Shown here piece after piece: positions 17,438 to 25,745 of a stretch of 64,000 nucleotides of DNA (position 1 is its first letter; every line of letters begins with the position of its first letter). Source of the DNA: JBFELO01 sp041552055 (GTDB lineage Bacteria; Acidobacteriota; Thermoanaerobaculia; Thermoanaerobaculales; Sulfomarinibacteraceae); contig JBFELO010000006.1 in the NCBI GenBank assembly GCA_041552055.1, positions 1 through 64,000 on the forward strand, read 5' to 3'. The translations under genes and the position numbers were made by a program. A model generated the notes under the pieces. The model did no database searches. It was given only the letters and a program-made list of their open reading frames with translations, and was not told where the DNA came from.

Positions 17438-18451
17438 TCAGAATCTCACCTTCGTGTGTGTCGCGTCCGATGGCGGCTCGACGGTCGTGACGATTCGGGC
17501 TTCCACGCTGTGTTCTGTTGCGGGCGGCGGAACGGTCCTGTCGCCCACCATCACGATCATCAACAACGGGAGATACACGATACTCGCGAGGAACAGACGG
17601 CGCGCGGCCGTTTGACTGCGCAGCCGCAGGAACTTCCAGCCGACCAGGGCGAAGCCGGCGCCGAGCAGCTGGGAGCTCACCAGGAACACGGTTCCGGACA
17701 GGCCGGTCCAGGACAGCGCCGCGGTGATCGGCAGCAGGGCCGCCGCGTAGAGCACGGCCAGGCGCCCGGTCAGATCTCCGTCACGGTCGACGGACGGCAT
17801 CATCCGAAATCCGGCGCGCTGGTAGTCGGACCGGTAGAGCCACGCCAGCGACAGAAAGTGCGGCACCTGCCAGAAGAACAGGATCCCGAACAGGATCCAG
17901 GCGCCGAGCTCGAGCCGACCGGCTCCGGCGGTCCAGCCCATCATCGGTGGAACCGCGCCGCACACTGCGCCGACTGCAGTGTTGAAAGGGGTTCGCACCT
18001 TGAGCGGTGTGTACACCAGAACGTACAGAAGGATTGTGAACAGCGAGAGCCCGGTGGTCAGCCAGTTGGTGCCGACGGCCAATACGGTCAGTCCTGCCGC
18101 GGCAGACGCGAGCCCCCAGACAGCGACTTCGCGACGGCCGACGCGGTGCGACGGCAGCGGGCGGCCGCGGGTGCGCTCCATGAGACGATCGCGATCTGCC
18201 TCGAGCAGCTGGTTGAGGATATTCGCGCCGAATGCCGACAGCGCGGTGCCGATCGCGATCCACGCCAGGCCGGTCAGGCTCGTGCTGCCGGCGGCACCGA
18301 CGAGGTACCCGACCACCGCCGTCAGCACGACGAAGCTGGCGAGTCGAGCCTTCGACAGCTCGAGATAGCAGCTGATGAGTTGCCGTGTGCTCCGGTCTGC
18401 CGCAACCTGTTTCGAGTCCGTGATGTTCTTGTCCACGAGTGTGAGTCCCAA
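17438..18451 (-). CDS. ctaB: Heme o synthase (protoheme IX farnesyltransferase)
   Basis: 337 residues, about nine helices. The UbiA-type prenyltransferase motif NQLLEADRDRLMERT (an N-x-x-x-D-x-x-x-D pattern) and the second region DYQRAGFRMMP are present, along with TRGRPLPSHRV and FFWQVPHFLSLAWLYR, both typical of CtaB/COX10. It adds a farnesyl group to heme b to make heme o, the precursor of heme A. It is divergent from ctaA, with 85 bases between the two starts, so heme A genes share one promoter region. Confidence 0.93.
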   Translation of the reverse strand: MGLTLVDKNITDSKQVAADRSTRQLISCYLELSKARLASFVVLTAVVGYLVGAAGSTSLTGLAWIAIGTALSAFGANILNQLLEADRDRLMERTRGRPLPSHRVGRREVAVWGLASAAAGLTVLAVGTNWLTTGLSLFTILLYVLVYTPLKVRTPFNTAVGAVCGAVPPMMGWTAGAGRLELGAWILFGILFFWQVPHFLSLAWLYRSDYQRAGFRMMPSVDRDGDLTGRLAVLYAAALLPITAALSWTGLSGTVFLVSSQLLGAGFALVGWKFLRLRSQTAARRLFLASIVYLPLLMIVMVGDRTVPPPATEHSVEARIVTTVEPPSDATHTKVRF

Positions 18452-18536
18452 TTCCCGGAAGTGATCTGCGATGATGGCACCGGGTTCGGGCAGTATAACC
18501 GCAGCCCGAGAGTCGCAATTTCAGGGGGAGGCGGCC
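18452..18536. promoter_or_regulatory. Shared promoter region of divergent ctaB and ctaA
   Basis: 85 bases between divergent starts. On the plus strand CAGTATAACC resembles a -10 box, and GGGGGAGG lies just before the ctaA ATG as a strong ribosome-binding site. No convincing operator palindrome is visible. Confidence 0.4.
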
Positions 18537-19838
18537 ATGGAAGCGCTGGTCCGGAACGATCGCAGCTACGTCCTCGCCGTGGGTTTCGCCGCCACGGTGA
18601 CGATGTGGGCCGTTGCCTACGTGGGGCGACTGCCGTTGGTGATGGCCCCGAGCGGGTTGTTGGGCCTGCTCATGCTGGCGGCCGTGGCCGCGTGGGGCTG
18701 GTTCGCCGGGCGATCGTCCGGTGACGGCTGGGTCGCCGGTGCCCTGGTGGGCGCCACGGCGGCAGTCCTCAACCTGCTCATCCTCGGCAGCCTGCTGGCG
18801 GCCGCGGACGGAAGACTCCGCCCTTCCGCTCTGTGGTGGGTGCCGGGCTCGATCCTGGGTATCGCCTTGCTGGCAGGGATCACAGCAGCCATCGGGTCGC
18901 GATCGGCGTCGACCGAGCGGCGACCGCAGGACTGGACAGCGATGTTTTCCAAGGTCGCGGTGGCTGCGACCTTTCTGCTGATCGTGGCGGGCGGGCTGGT
19001 GACCAGCCAGGAGGCCGGCCTGGCCGTCGTCGACTGGCCGAATACCTTCGGTTCGAACATGTTTATGTATCCGCTGTCGCGGATGACGGGCGGCATCTAC
19101 TACGAGCACGCCCACCGGCTGTTCGGTGCGCTCGTCGGCATCACCACGCTCGCGCTGGCCGCGCACCTGTGGCGAGTGGACAGCCGCGGCTGGGTGCGGC
19201 GGCTGGCGCTGGTTGCCGTGATCGTGGTGGTGACGCAGGGGATCCTCGGTGGCCTGCGGGTGACCGGCCAGTTCACCCTGTCGACGTCTGCCGAGGACAT
19301 GACGCCGAGCATCGGGCTGGCCATCGTTCACGGCGTGCTCGGCCAGCTGTTCCTGGCGCTGATCGTGTTCCTGGCGGTGGTCACGAGCAAGTGGTGGCGA
19401 GAGGCTCCGCCGGCGGAGGTCCGGCCGACTGCGGCGACCGATCGCTCGATCCAGGTCGGGCTGGTGTCGGTGCTCGCGATCCAGCTCGTGTTCGGTGCGG
19501 TGCAGCGGCACATCGCGCAGGGGCTGCTGATCCACATCGCGCTGGCGACCGTCGTGACGGTGCTCGCGATCGCGGCCGGTGCGCGGGCGTGGGGGCTCTA
19601 CCATGGCGTCTGGCCGGTCCAACGGCTGGGTCAGCTCCTGATGGGTCTCGTCTGCGTGCAGGTCGCGCTCGGCATCGCCGCGCTGGCCGTGACCCAGGGT
19701 CGGGCGGTGGTGGGCAGTCCGACGACCATCGAGGTGACGATCGCGACCGCTCACCAGGCGACAGGCGCGGCGCTGCTCGCCGTCAGCGTGATGTTGGCCG
19801 TGTGGACGCAGCGGCTGTACCACCACGAAGAACACTGA
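18537..19838 (+). CDS. ctaA: Heme A synthase (CtaA/COX15) with N-terminal membrane extension
   Basis: ATG 18537 is chosen for its GGGGGAGG ribosome-binding site; 433 residues. The core carries the four His regions of COX15/CtaA: YYEHAHRLFG, IVHGVLGQ, IHIALAT and ATAHQATGAA. The Glu and Asp around QEAGLAVVDWP are also present. It oxidises heme o to heme A. The first ~125 residues add about four extra helices that the family normally lacks. The oxidase encoded in this window is cbb3, which needs no heme A, so an aa3-type enzyme must be elsewhere if these genes work. Confidence 0.9.
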   Translation: MEALVRNDRSYVLAVGFAATVTMWAVAYVGRLPLVMAPSGLLGLLMLAAVAAWGWFAGRSSGDGWVAGALVGATAAVLNLLILGSLLAAADGRLRPSALWWVPGSILGIALLAGITAAIGSRSASTERRPQDWTAMFSKVAVAATFLLIVAGGLVTSQEAGLAVVDWPNTFGSNMFMYPLSRMTGGIYYEHAHRLFGALVGITTLALAAHLWRVDSRGWVRRLALVAVIVVVTQGILGGLRVTGQFTLSTSAEDMTPSIGLAIVHGVLGQLFLALIVFLAVVTSKWWREAPPAEVRPTAATDRSIQVGLVSVLAIQLVFGAVQRHIAQGLLIHIALATVVTVLAIAAGARAWGLYHGVWPVQRLGQLLMGLVCVQVALGIAALAVTQGRAVVGSPTTIEVTIATAHQATGAALLAVSVMLAVWTQRLYHHEEH

Positions 19839-19945
19839 TCGTCAGGAGCCACGGGCGAGGCAGAGGTTCGAGGACCGAGCGGGAGCTGAGGGACGACGAT
19901 TCGAGGTCGGCAGGGCTCGGTCAAGTCGTCGCGGTCTTCTGCAGT

Positions 19946-20066
19946 CGCGCTCCCCGAGGTTGCCGCCTGCAACATTCTTGGGCCCAGTCGACGTTGGTAT
20001 TGAATGCGGACAGGGTCCCAAGAATGTCGCAGATGGCACGCCCGCACAACGCGCACCTCGTGTTCT
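19946..20066 (-). repeat. Family A element, copy A7 (stem type III)
   Basis: The stem pairs CTGCAACATTCTTGGG (19967-19982) with CCCAAGAATGTCGCAG (20017-20032), one mismatch. Flanks CGCGCTCCCCGAGGTTGCC and GATGGCACGCCCGCACAACG match copy A8, and more loosely the other copies, although the stem sequence differs. Confidence 0.8.
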
Positions 20067-20070
20067 GTCG

Positions 20071-20270
20071 GGCCCCGACATTGTCAAGGAGGCACCCGTG
20101 GCAAGCGCGCAGGGGAGTGGCGCGTCGGATCTTCGGGCAACGATTTCGTCATGTCAGGCACCTATGGATGAGGGATGCTCCCCAACCTGACACTTCGTCA
20201 TTTCGTCATGCCAGGCACCCATGGGCTTCGAAACGTCATGCCGGGCGCCCGCAGGGGGCGCCCCGGGGGA
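20071..20270. repeat. Two half-copies of family A elements
   Basis: GACATTGTCAAGGAGGCACC (20077-20096) followed by GCAAGCGCGC is a right half of a type I element. TTCGAAACGTCATGCC (20227-20242) and GGGCGCCCGCAGG are a right half of a type II element. Neither has its partner arm nearby. With copy A7 they fill the 515-base space after ctaA; no gene is evident. Confidence 0.65.
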
Positions 20271-20354
20271 AGACCGCGTCGGGTGTCATGTGGCCGATGC
20301 GAGTGGCAGGCCCTGACCCTTGCCTCCGGCCGCGCTGTCGGTAAGGTGTGCGCT

Positions 20355-21857
20355 CTACTTTCCTTCCGGCGGCAAACCGCGGTGTCCGGTCTGCCAGTCC
20401 TCGAGGACGTGGAACGCGCGCAACTCTTCTCCGAAAGCGGTGCCGTCGATCAGCGCCTCGATCTCCTGTCGCGTCTGTCGATGCCAGGTGACGTCCATGT
20501 TGGCGAACTGCCAGGTCACGACCGCCGCGATGGCCGCGTTGATGCGCATCGTGTCGAGCTCGACCTTGTCGAAGGTGTCTGTGGCCGCGTGGTAGTTGGG
20601 CCCGTAGTTGGCCGGGTCCTGGTTCGCCACCAGGTTGGCCACGCCCTGGAGCATGAAGTCGAAGTGGTCGGTGCCAAAGCTCGGTTGGTCGAGGTTGGTG
20701 AACGGTCCGAGGCCCGCGATCGGCACAAGAGCGCGTTCCGCGGCCTCGAGGACATCAGGGTTGCCACCGGTGTACAGGCCGATGATCCGGCCGGTCCCCG
20801 TGTCGTACGACGAGACCATCACGTGACGGTCCATCTCGTCGGCGTGGGCCTTCGTGTACTCCCAGGACCCGTAGAGGCCCTGCTCTTCGCCGTTCCACAG
20901 CGCGAACCGAATCGTCCGCTTCGGCCGCATGCCGAGTCGCGCCATCTGGCGCGCGATGTCGAGGACCATGGCGACGTTGCAGGCGTTGTCCAGGGCGCCG
21001 GTACCGAGCCCCCACGAATCGATGTGGGCGCCGATGATGACGATGTCTTTGGGTTCTGCCGAGCCCTCGATCTCGCCGATCACGTTCCAGCTCGTGTAGG
21101 CGGGGCCCGACTCGGCATCGATCCGGAGCGTGAGGTCGAGCCGATGGCCCGCCCTGAGCAGGCGCAGCGCCCGGCCCGCCGCCTCGCGCTCCAGTATCGC
21201 GAGCGGGTGCTCGTTGTCAGGTCCGAGCGACGCGTTGTGGCGGTGGAGCACACCGCTGGGACGGGCTCCCATGTAGACCACGCCCGCGGCGCCTGCGGCA
21301 AACGCCCGCTCCTCGATCCGCGAAGCCTCGATGTACTCTCTGAACAGCCCGTCGATGTCTTCCAGCGGAATGGTTTCCACGAGCAGAATCGCACCACGGG
21401 TTTTCTCGCCGAGCTCCTCGAGTTCTTCGTCGGTCGCGAATCCGGCGTCAACGAGTGGTGCAGTGATGCCCTCCAGAGGTGTGGCCACCGAGAACGGCAT
21501 CGCGGCTGCCCGTACCTCGAACCGAATGCCGTCGCCTTCGACGACGGCCGTGGTCGAGCGCGCGAGCCACAGCTCGGGGACTGTAAACGGCTCCTTTGTG
21601 GCGGGCACTCCGGCGGCGCCGAACCGCTCGAGCGCCCACTCCACCGCACGCTGGTTCTGCTCGGATCCGGTCGGGCGGCCACCAAACCCGTCGGTGAGCG
21701 CGGCAAGGTCCGCCTCGAACGGCGTGTCCCCGAGCAGGGCCGCCACCAACCTGGAAACATCGTCCGACGGTGCGGTGGCGTGCTCCTCCGCTGCCGCGGA
21801 GAACCACGCCAATGAGACGACGAGCACGAATGTGGCCCGCTTCGACAGTCTGGACAT
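20355..21857 (-). CDS. M28-family zinc metallopeptidase, exported
   Basis: Start at ATG 21857 (MSRLSKRATFVLVVSLAW) gives a 500-residue precursor with a signal peptide; the frame stays open much further upstream but there it overlaps the acyltransferase gene. A protease-associated domain is likely around residues 130-230. The catalytic M28 region shows IIGAHIDSWGLGTGALDN (metal His and Asp), LWNGEEQGLYGS (catalytic Glu pair) and FGTDHFDF (metal His). The family contains aminopeptidases and carboxypeptidases that use two zinc ions. It would act in the periplasm or outside the cell. The acyltransferase gene lies 53 bases upstream on the same strand. Confidence 0.88.
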   Translation of the reverse strand: MSRLSKRATFVLVVSLAWFSAAAEEHATAPSDDVSRLVAALLGDTPFEADLAALTDGFGGRPTGSEQNQRAVEWALERFGAAGVPATKEPFTVPELWLARSTTAVVEGDGIRFEVRAAAMPFSVATPLEGITAPLVDAGFATDEELEELGEKTRGAILLVETIPLEDIDGLFREYIEASRIEERAFAAGAAGVVYMGARPSGVLHRHNASLGPDNEHPLAILEREAAGRALRLLRAGHRLDLTLRIDAESGPAYTSWNVIGEIEGSAEPKDIVIIGAHIDSWGLGTGALDNACNVAMVLDIARQMARLGMRPKRTIRFALWNGEEQGLYGSWEYTKAHADEMDRHVMVSSYDTGTGRIIGLYTGGNPDVLEAAERALVPIAGLGPFTNLDQPSFGTDHFDFMLQGVANLVANQDPANYGPNYHAATDTFDKVELDTMRINAAIAAVVTWQFANMDVTWHRQTRQEIEALIDGTAFGEELRAFHVLEDWQTGHRGLPPEGK

Positions 21858-21910
21858 CCTCACGGAAACCTCCCGCGTCGTTGGTTCGTGGAGTGACTTT
21901 CGTTTGCCGA

Positions 21911-22858
21911 TCACGTTGACTCCGCGGTGTCGCCCGTCGCAGCGTCGAGCTGAAACGCCTGACTCGAGAACGCACCGTGGGTGTAGAAGTGCTCGAGCAG
22001 GCGATCCTTCTCTCGGTACCGTGCGAGCAGCCACTCCTGGAGCTCCCGCTCCAGGCAGGGGAGCTCGTCGGCCGGGAAGCGTCGCACGTGGACGTGGATC
22101 CGGCGCACCGAGCCGACGATGAGCTGCCACAGCGTGGGAACGCCGTCGACGTACCCGATGGTCACGTCGTACACCGCGTGCAGATGGTCTTCGAGACCCT
22201 CGACCGTGGCGACGAAACCCTTGGTGCGTGGAATCTGGACGTGCCGTGTGGCATCGATGCCCCGTTCCATTGCCCACTCCGCGCTCGTGCGGATCTTCTC
22301 CGGGGTGGCCCTGGTGCCTTCGGCAAACGTCACGAGCCACATCGGGATGGCTTCTCTGACCAGGGTCTCGAAGGTGCGGTGGATGGTTGCCCGATCCTGC
22401 GTCCAGTCGCGGCGCAGGAACGGGCAGTTGAGGAACTGCATGCCCCAACCGAGTCCGGGAATCCACTTGAGTGCGTGCTTGACGAAGAACTTGAGGTCGC
22501 CGAGCCGGCCCTTGCTCTTCGCCAGTGCCATGAGGGCCAGGATGTCCGGCATCTGTTGATGGTTGGACACGACGAGCGCGTTGTCGTCGACCGGGAGGTT
22601 CTCGCCCGTGACGATGATCTGCGTCTGGTTGAACTTCCGTGCGGCGGCGACGCACCAGCCCCACCAGGTGTCGGCACACCACCGGTTGAAGCGACGAAAG
22701 GTGCGGCGCGAGAACGGCACCAGGACGAGGCTCGCGGTCTGGGCCACGTTGAATGCCAGCAGCGAGGCCACGCCAGCGATCACGAGCGGCAACACTCGGA
22801 CCGTCCGGGTCCACCGGGTGAGTCGACCGGCGTCATCGGTCAGGGGATCGAGAGGCAT
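21911..22858 (-). CDS. 1-acyl-sn-glycerol-3-phosphate acyltransferase-like protein (LPLAT family)
   Basis: ATG 22858 (MPLDPLTDD) is chosen; earlier starts fall in the decarboxylase gene. 315 residues with an N-terminal membrane helix (LPLVIAGVASLLAFNV). The acyltransferase HX4D motif appears as NHQQMPD and the second block as FAEGTR, with the substrate region RTKGFV further on. This pattern resembles eukaryote-like lysophospholipid acyltransferases more than short bacterial PlsC. It would transfer an acyl chain to lysophosphatidate or another lysolipid at the inner membrane. It overlaps the end of the decarboxylase gene by 19 bases, implying co-transcription. Confidence 0.85.
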   Translation of the reverse strand: MPLDPLTDDAGRLTRWTRTVRVLPLVIAGVASLLAFNVAQTASLVLVPFSRRTFRRFNRWCADTWWGWCVAAARKFNQTQIIVTGENLPVDDNALVVSNHQQMPDILALMALAKSKGRLGDLKFFVKHALKWIPGLGWGMQFLNCPFLRRDWTQDRATIHRTFETLVREAIPMWLVTFAEGTRATPEKIRTSAEWAMERGIDATRHVQIPRTKGFVATVEGLEDHLHAVYDVTIGYVDGVPTLWQLIVGSVRRIHVHVRRFPADELPCLERELQEWLLARYREKDRLLEHFYTHGAFSSQAFQLDAATGDTAEST

Positions 22859-24294
22859 GCCAGGCCCTCTTCGAGAAGTTCGCGACAGCGCTCGATGTCG
22901 CGTTCGGTCGTCGCCAGGTTGCCGATCGCGACCCGCAGTGCCACGCCGTGATCCAGGCGCGTGTGGGACAGGTACACGTCGCCGGCCGCGTTGACCCGTT
23001 CGAGCAGTGCCATGTTGAGCTCGTCGAGTCGCTCGGGGTCGTCGACGCCTCTTGGGTGCGCCCTGAAGCACACCACAGAGAACGGCGCCGGCGCCAGCCG
23101 TTCCAGCTCGGATTGCCCGTCGACCCAGCTCGCGAAGTCCCGGGCCATCTCTATGTGATTGCCGATACGTTCACAGATCCCCTGCCTGCCGAACGTGCGC
23201 AGCACCCACCACAGCTTGAGCGCGCGGAATCGGCGTCCGAGCTGGACGCCGTAATCCATGAGATCGACAACGTGACCCGACAGCGGAGTGGTGAGGTACT
23301 CCGGCACCAGCGAGAACGCCTTGCGAAACGTATCGGGATGCCGCGTGTACAGCGCCGAGCAATCCACGGGCGTGAACATCCACTTGTGCGGATTGAAGGT
23401 CAGGCTGTCGGCCCGGTCGCAGCCCTCCAGACACCACCGGTGCTCGGGGCAGAGGGCTGCCGAGCCCGCATAGGCGGCGTCGACGTGCAGCCAGAGATTC
23501 TCGGCGGCGCAGACCTCTACGATGGCCGGTACCGGATCCACCGACGTGGTGGACGTGGTGCCCACCGTGGCCACAACCGCCAAGGGTCGAATCCCGGTCG
23601 ACCTGTCTTCGGCGACGACCCGGGCCAGGGCGTCCGGGTCCATCCGGTACTGGGAATCGTGCGGGATGGCCCGGTAGCCGTCGAGCCCGATTCCGAGGGC
23701 GACGCAGGCCTTGGCGATCGAGTTGTGGGCCTGGTCCGACGCGTAGACCCGAAGCCGCGGTAGATCGGCGCGGCCGGCCATGCCCAGCGAGCGAATCTCG
23801 AGGTTCGCCGCCTCGCGCGCCGCGGCGAGCGACAACAGGGACGAGATCGAGGCCGTGTCATTGATGAAACCGAAGAAGTCCCCGGGCAATCCGAGCCCGT
23901 CCCGCAACCAATCCAGGACCCGGAGCTCGAGCTCGGTGGCCGACGGACATGTGCGCCACAACATGCCGTTGACGTTGAGCGCGGCCGATGCGAGCTCTCC
24001 CAGGATGCCGGGTCCGGATCCGGTGATGCCGAAGTAGGCCATGAACCCGGGGTGGTTCCAGTGCGTCACCCCGGGGAGGATGACGTCGAGGAAGTCCTGC
24101 CACACGTCGTCGAGCTCTTCGCCGGTGTCGGGCATCGCACTCTGGAGCCTGGCGGCCACATCGCCGGGGTGGACTCGCGACAAAACCGGGTGGGACCGGT
24201 TTTCGCCGTCCAGGTAGTCGGCGATCCAGTCCACCATTCGGTGGGCCTGGCGCCGGAACTCGTCCGCCTCGAGGTGGCCGGACCTCTCGGTCAT
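22840..24294 (-). CDS. Group II PLP-dependent amino-acid decarboxylase (aromatic-L-amino-acid type)
   Basis: 484 residues, cytoplasmic. PLP-binding features: HVDAAYAGSA, with the Asp that contacts the pyridine nitrogen, and NPHKWM with the Schiff-base lysine near residue 304. An HWNHPGFMAYF block near the N-terminus is typical of DOPA/tryptophan/tyrosine decarboxylases. Such enzymes release CO2 from aromatic amino acids to give tyramine, tryptamine or phenethylamine. Substrate choice cannot be decided from these motifs. Full length, with no lost catalytic residue. The downstream acyltransferase and peptidase genes probably share its transcript. Confidence 0.88.
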   Translation of the reverse strand: MTERSGHLEADEFRRQAHRMVDWIADYLDGENRSHPVLSRVHPGDVAARLQSAMPDTGEELDDVWQDFLDVILPGVTHWNHPGFMAYFGITGSGPGILGELASAALNVNGMLWRTCPSATELELRVLDWLRDGLGLPGDFFGFINDTASISSLLSLAAAREAANLEIRSLGMAGRADLPRLRVYASDQAHNSIAKACVALGIGLDGYRAIPHDSQYRMDPDALARVVAEDRSTGIRPLAVVATVGTTSTTSVDPVPAIVEVCAAENLWLHVDAAYAGSAALCPEHRWCLEGCDRADSLTFNPHKWMFTPVDCSALYTRHPDTFRKAFSLVPEYLTTPLSGHVVDLMDYGVQLGRRFRALKLWWVLRTFGRQGICERIGNHIEMARDFASWVDGQSELERLAPAPFSVVCFRAHPRGVDDPERLDELNMALLERVNAAGDVYLSHTRLDHGVALRVAIGNLATTERDIERCRELLEEGLACLSIP

Positions 24295-24355
24295 CGTGAC
24301 CTCCAGGTGGCTAGGATACAGAAGATGCTGCCAGTTGCGGAGTGCTTACGTAGAA

Positions 24356-24412
<57 letters not shown>

Positions 24413-24825
24413 CAGGTCCCCAGCCCGCCCGCGTCCGAGTCCGAGTCCGCGTCCGTGCCCGGCCCGCACACCCAGCCGTTGCCCGTCGCTGGTCGCTTGG
24501 CCGCCCACCCGCCCAGAGAGCAGATGCCGGATTCCCTGACCCAGAGATGGTTCCGTGTCTTTCTGAGCCAGCGCAGCGAGCGAACAATCCCCTCATGCGC
24601 GAGCGCCGGTGCGATCGCGTCATCTCTCGGGAGCACGCGGGGGGGTCTCTCGACTCGCTTTGGCCGTTCCGGCTTCGCCCTCCGGGATACTCGTGACGAG
24701 TCCGGTCTGCGCTCGCTCGAGCCGACAATCGCGCAGTAGGGTGCGGCTCGCCGCACGATCCACTGGCGTTTCGCGAGGAGGTGTTTTTGGAATTTGAACG
24801 GACGAGGGGTCGTTGCCATTGCCTG

Positions 24826-25227
24826 ATGATGCGCTTCCTCTTGTTCGTTTTGCTCCTCGCCAGTGTGGCATGCGGCCCGAGTGTGGCGATCGTGCCGGAG
24901 GACCAGCCGGTGTCCTACGTCGAGCACCTCGAGCCGTTGATCATCGAGCGGTGCCTCGGCTGTCACACGGCAGAAGAACCCAAGGAGGAGCTGGTGCTGG
25001 AGCGCGGGCGTGGGTACGCACAGCTCGTGGAGCGGGCCTCGGAGCAGGTGCCTTCGCTGCAGCTGGTCGTCCCGGGCGACGCAGACGCGTCCTACCTGTG
25101 GCACAAGGTGGACCACACCGCCGGCACGGGCAAAGGTATGCCGCGGACTTTGACGGGATCGAAGCGGCTGCCGGAACCCGAGCTCGAGCTGATCCGCAGA
25201 TGGATCGAGGACGGCGCCGCGCCGTAG
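24826..25227 (+). CDS. Small cytochrome c-type lipoprotein (planctomycete-type cytochrome c domain)
   Basis: Start taken at ATG 24826 (MMRFLLFVLLLASVACG); a longer frame to 24781 has no better signal. 133 residues with a probable lipoprotein signal ending at Cys 16. One heme motif, CLGCH, lies near residue 44, with the surrounding pattern (VEHLEPLIIERCLGCH ... LVVPGDADASYLWHKV ... IRRWIEDGAAP) known from PSCyt1-like domains, in which Met or His serves as the second ligand. An electron-carrier role is likely; partners are unknown. Stands alone. Confidence 0.75.
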   Translation: MMRFLLFVLLLASVACGPSVAIVPEDQPVSYVEHLEPLIIERCLGCHTAEEPKEELVLERGRGYAQLVERASEQVPSLQLVVPGDADASYLWHKVDHTAGTGKGMPRTLTGSKRLPEPELELIRRWIEDGAAP

Positions 25228-25326
25228 TTAGAACCACGGCGCAACATGTGGCTGCGATCCGCGAAGCGACTCGCAATCGCAACCCAACGGAAGCAGACCG
25301 CAAGGTAGGACAGAGACGGCCTCTGG

Positions 25327-25495
25327 TGTCGGATGGTTGACGCGATCGGCAGGCCGACGACATCGCCATCTGCGGGGTGCCGCTCTTGATAATGTTGGGA
25401 GCACCGTCTCTCAAACGGCGTGGCCCGTCGGGGCCCAACATTGTCAAGGGGGGCACCCGCGGGAGCTAATCTGAGAGAACGGCGCGTCGCAGCTG
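25327..25495 (+). repeat. Family A element, copy A2 (stem type I)
   Basis: TTGATAATGTTGGG (25386-25399) pairs with CCCAACATTGTCAA (25434-25447) with one G-T wobble. The left framework GTGTCGGATGGTTGACGCGA and CTGCGGGGTGCCG, and the right GGGGGGCACCCGCGGGAG, are as in other copies. It occupies the space before trkA; a weak 66-residue frame at 25558-25758 was not accepted as a gene. Confidence 0.85.
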
Positions 25496-25652
25496 CGCTG
25501 GTCTCACCGATCGAGTAGTCCCGGCCCTCCGGACTCCCACGGGGAGCGCGCCGGGGAGTGGGCGCGTGGAAGAAGCTAGAGAGTCGCGAGTCGCACGACG
25601 AATCCCTCGCTCACCTGATTGTCGATGACGATGAGGATGACGATCGCGAACA

Positions 25653-25667
25653 AGTGTTGTGTACACT
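25653..25667. promoter_or_regulatory. Inverted repeat upstream of trkA
   Basis: AGTGT-TGTGT-ACACT, five-base arms, 79 bases upstream of the trkA start in a locally AT-richer stretch. A possible operator, but short and found only once. Confidence 0.25.
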
Positions 25668-25745
25668 GAAAGCCGTCATGAACTTGCAGCTGAGACCACA
25701 CATCGAGGTTGAGCGAGAAGTGGTTTGGCCAGCGGGAGTCCGACC

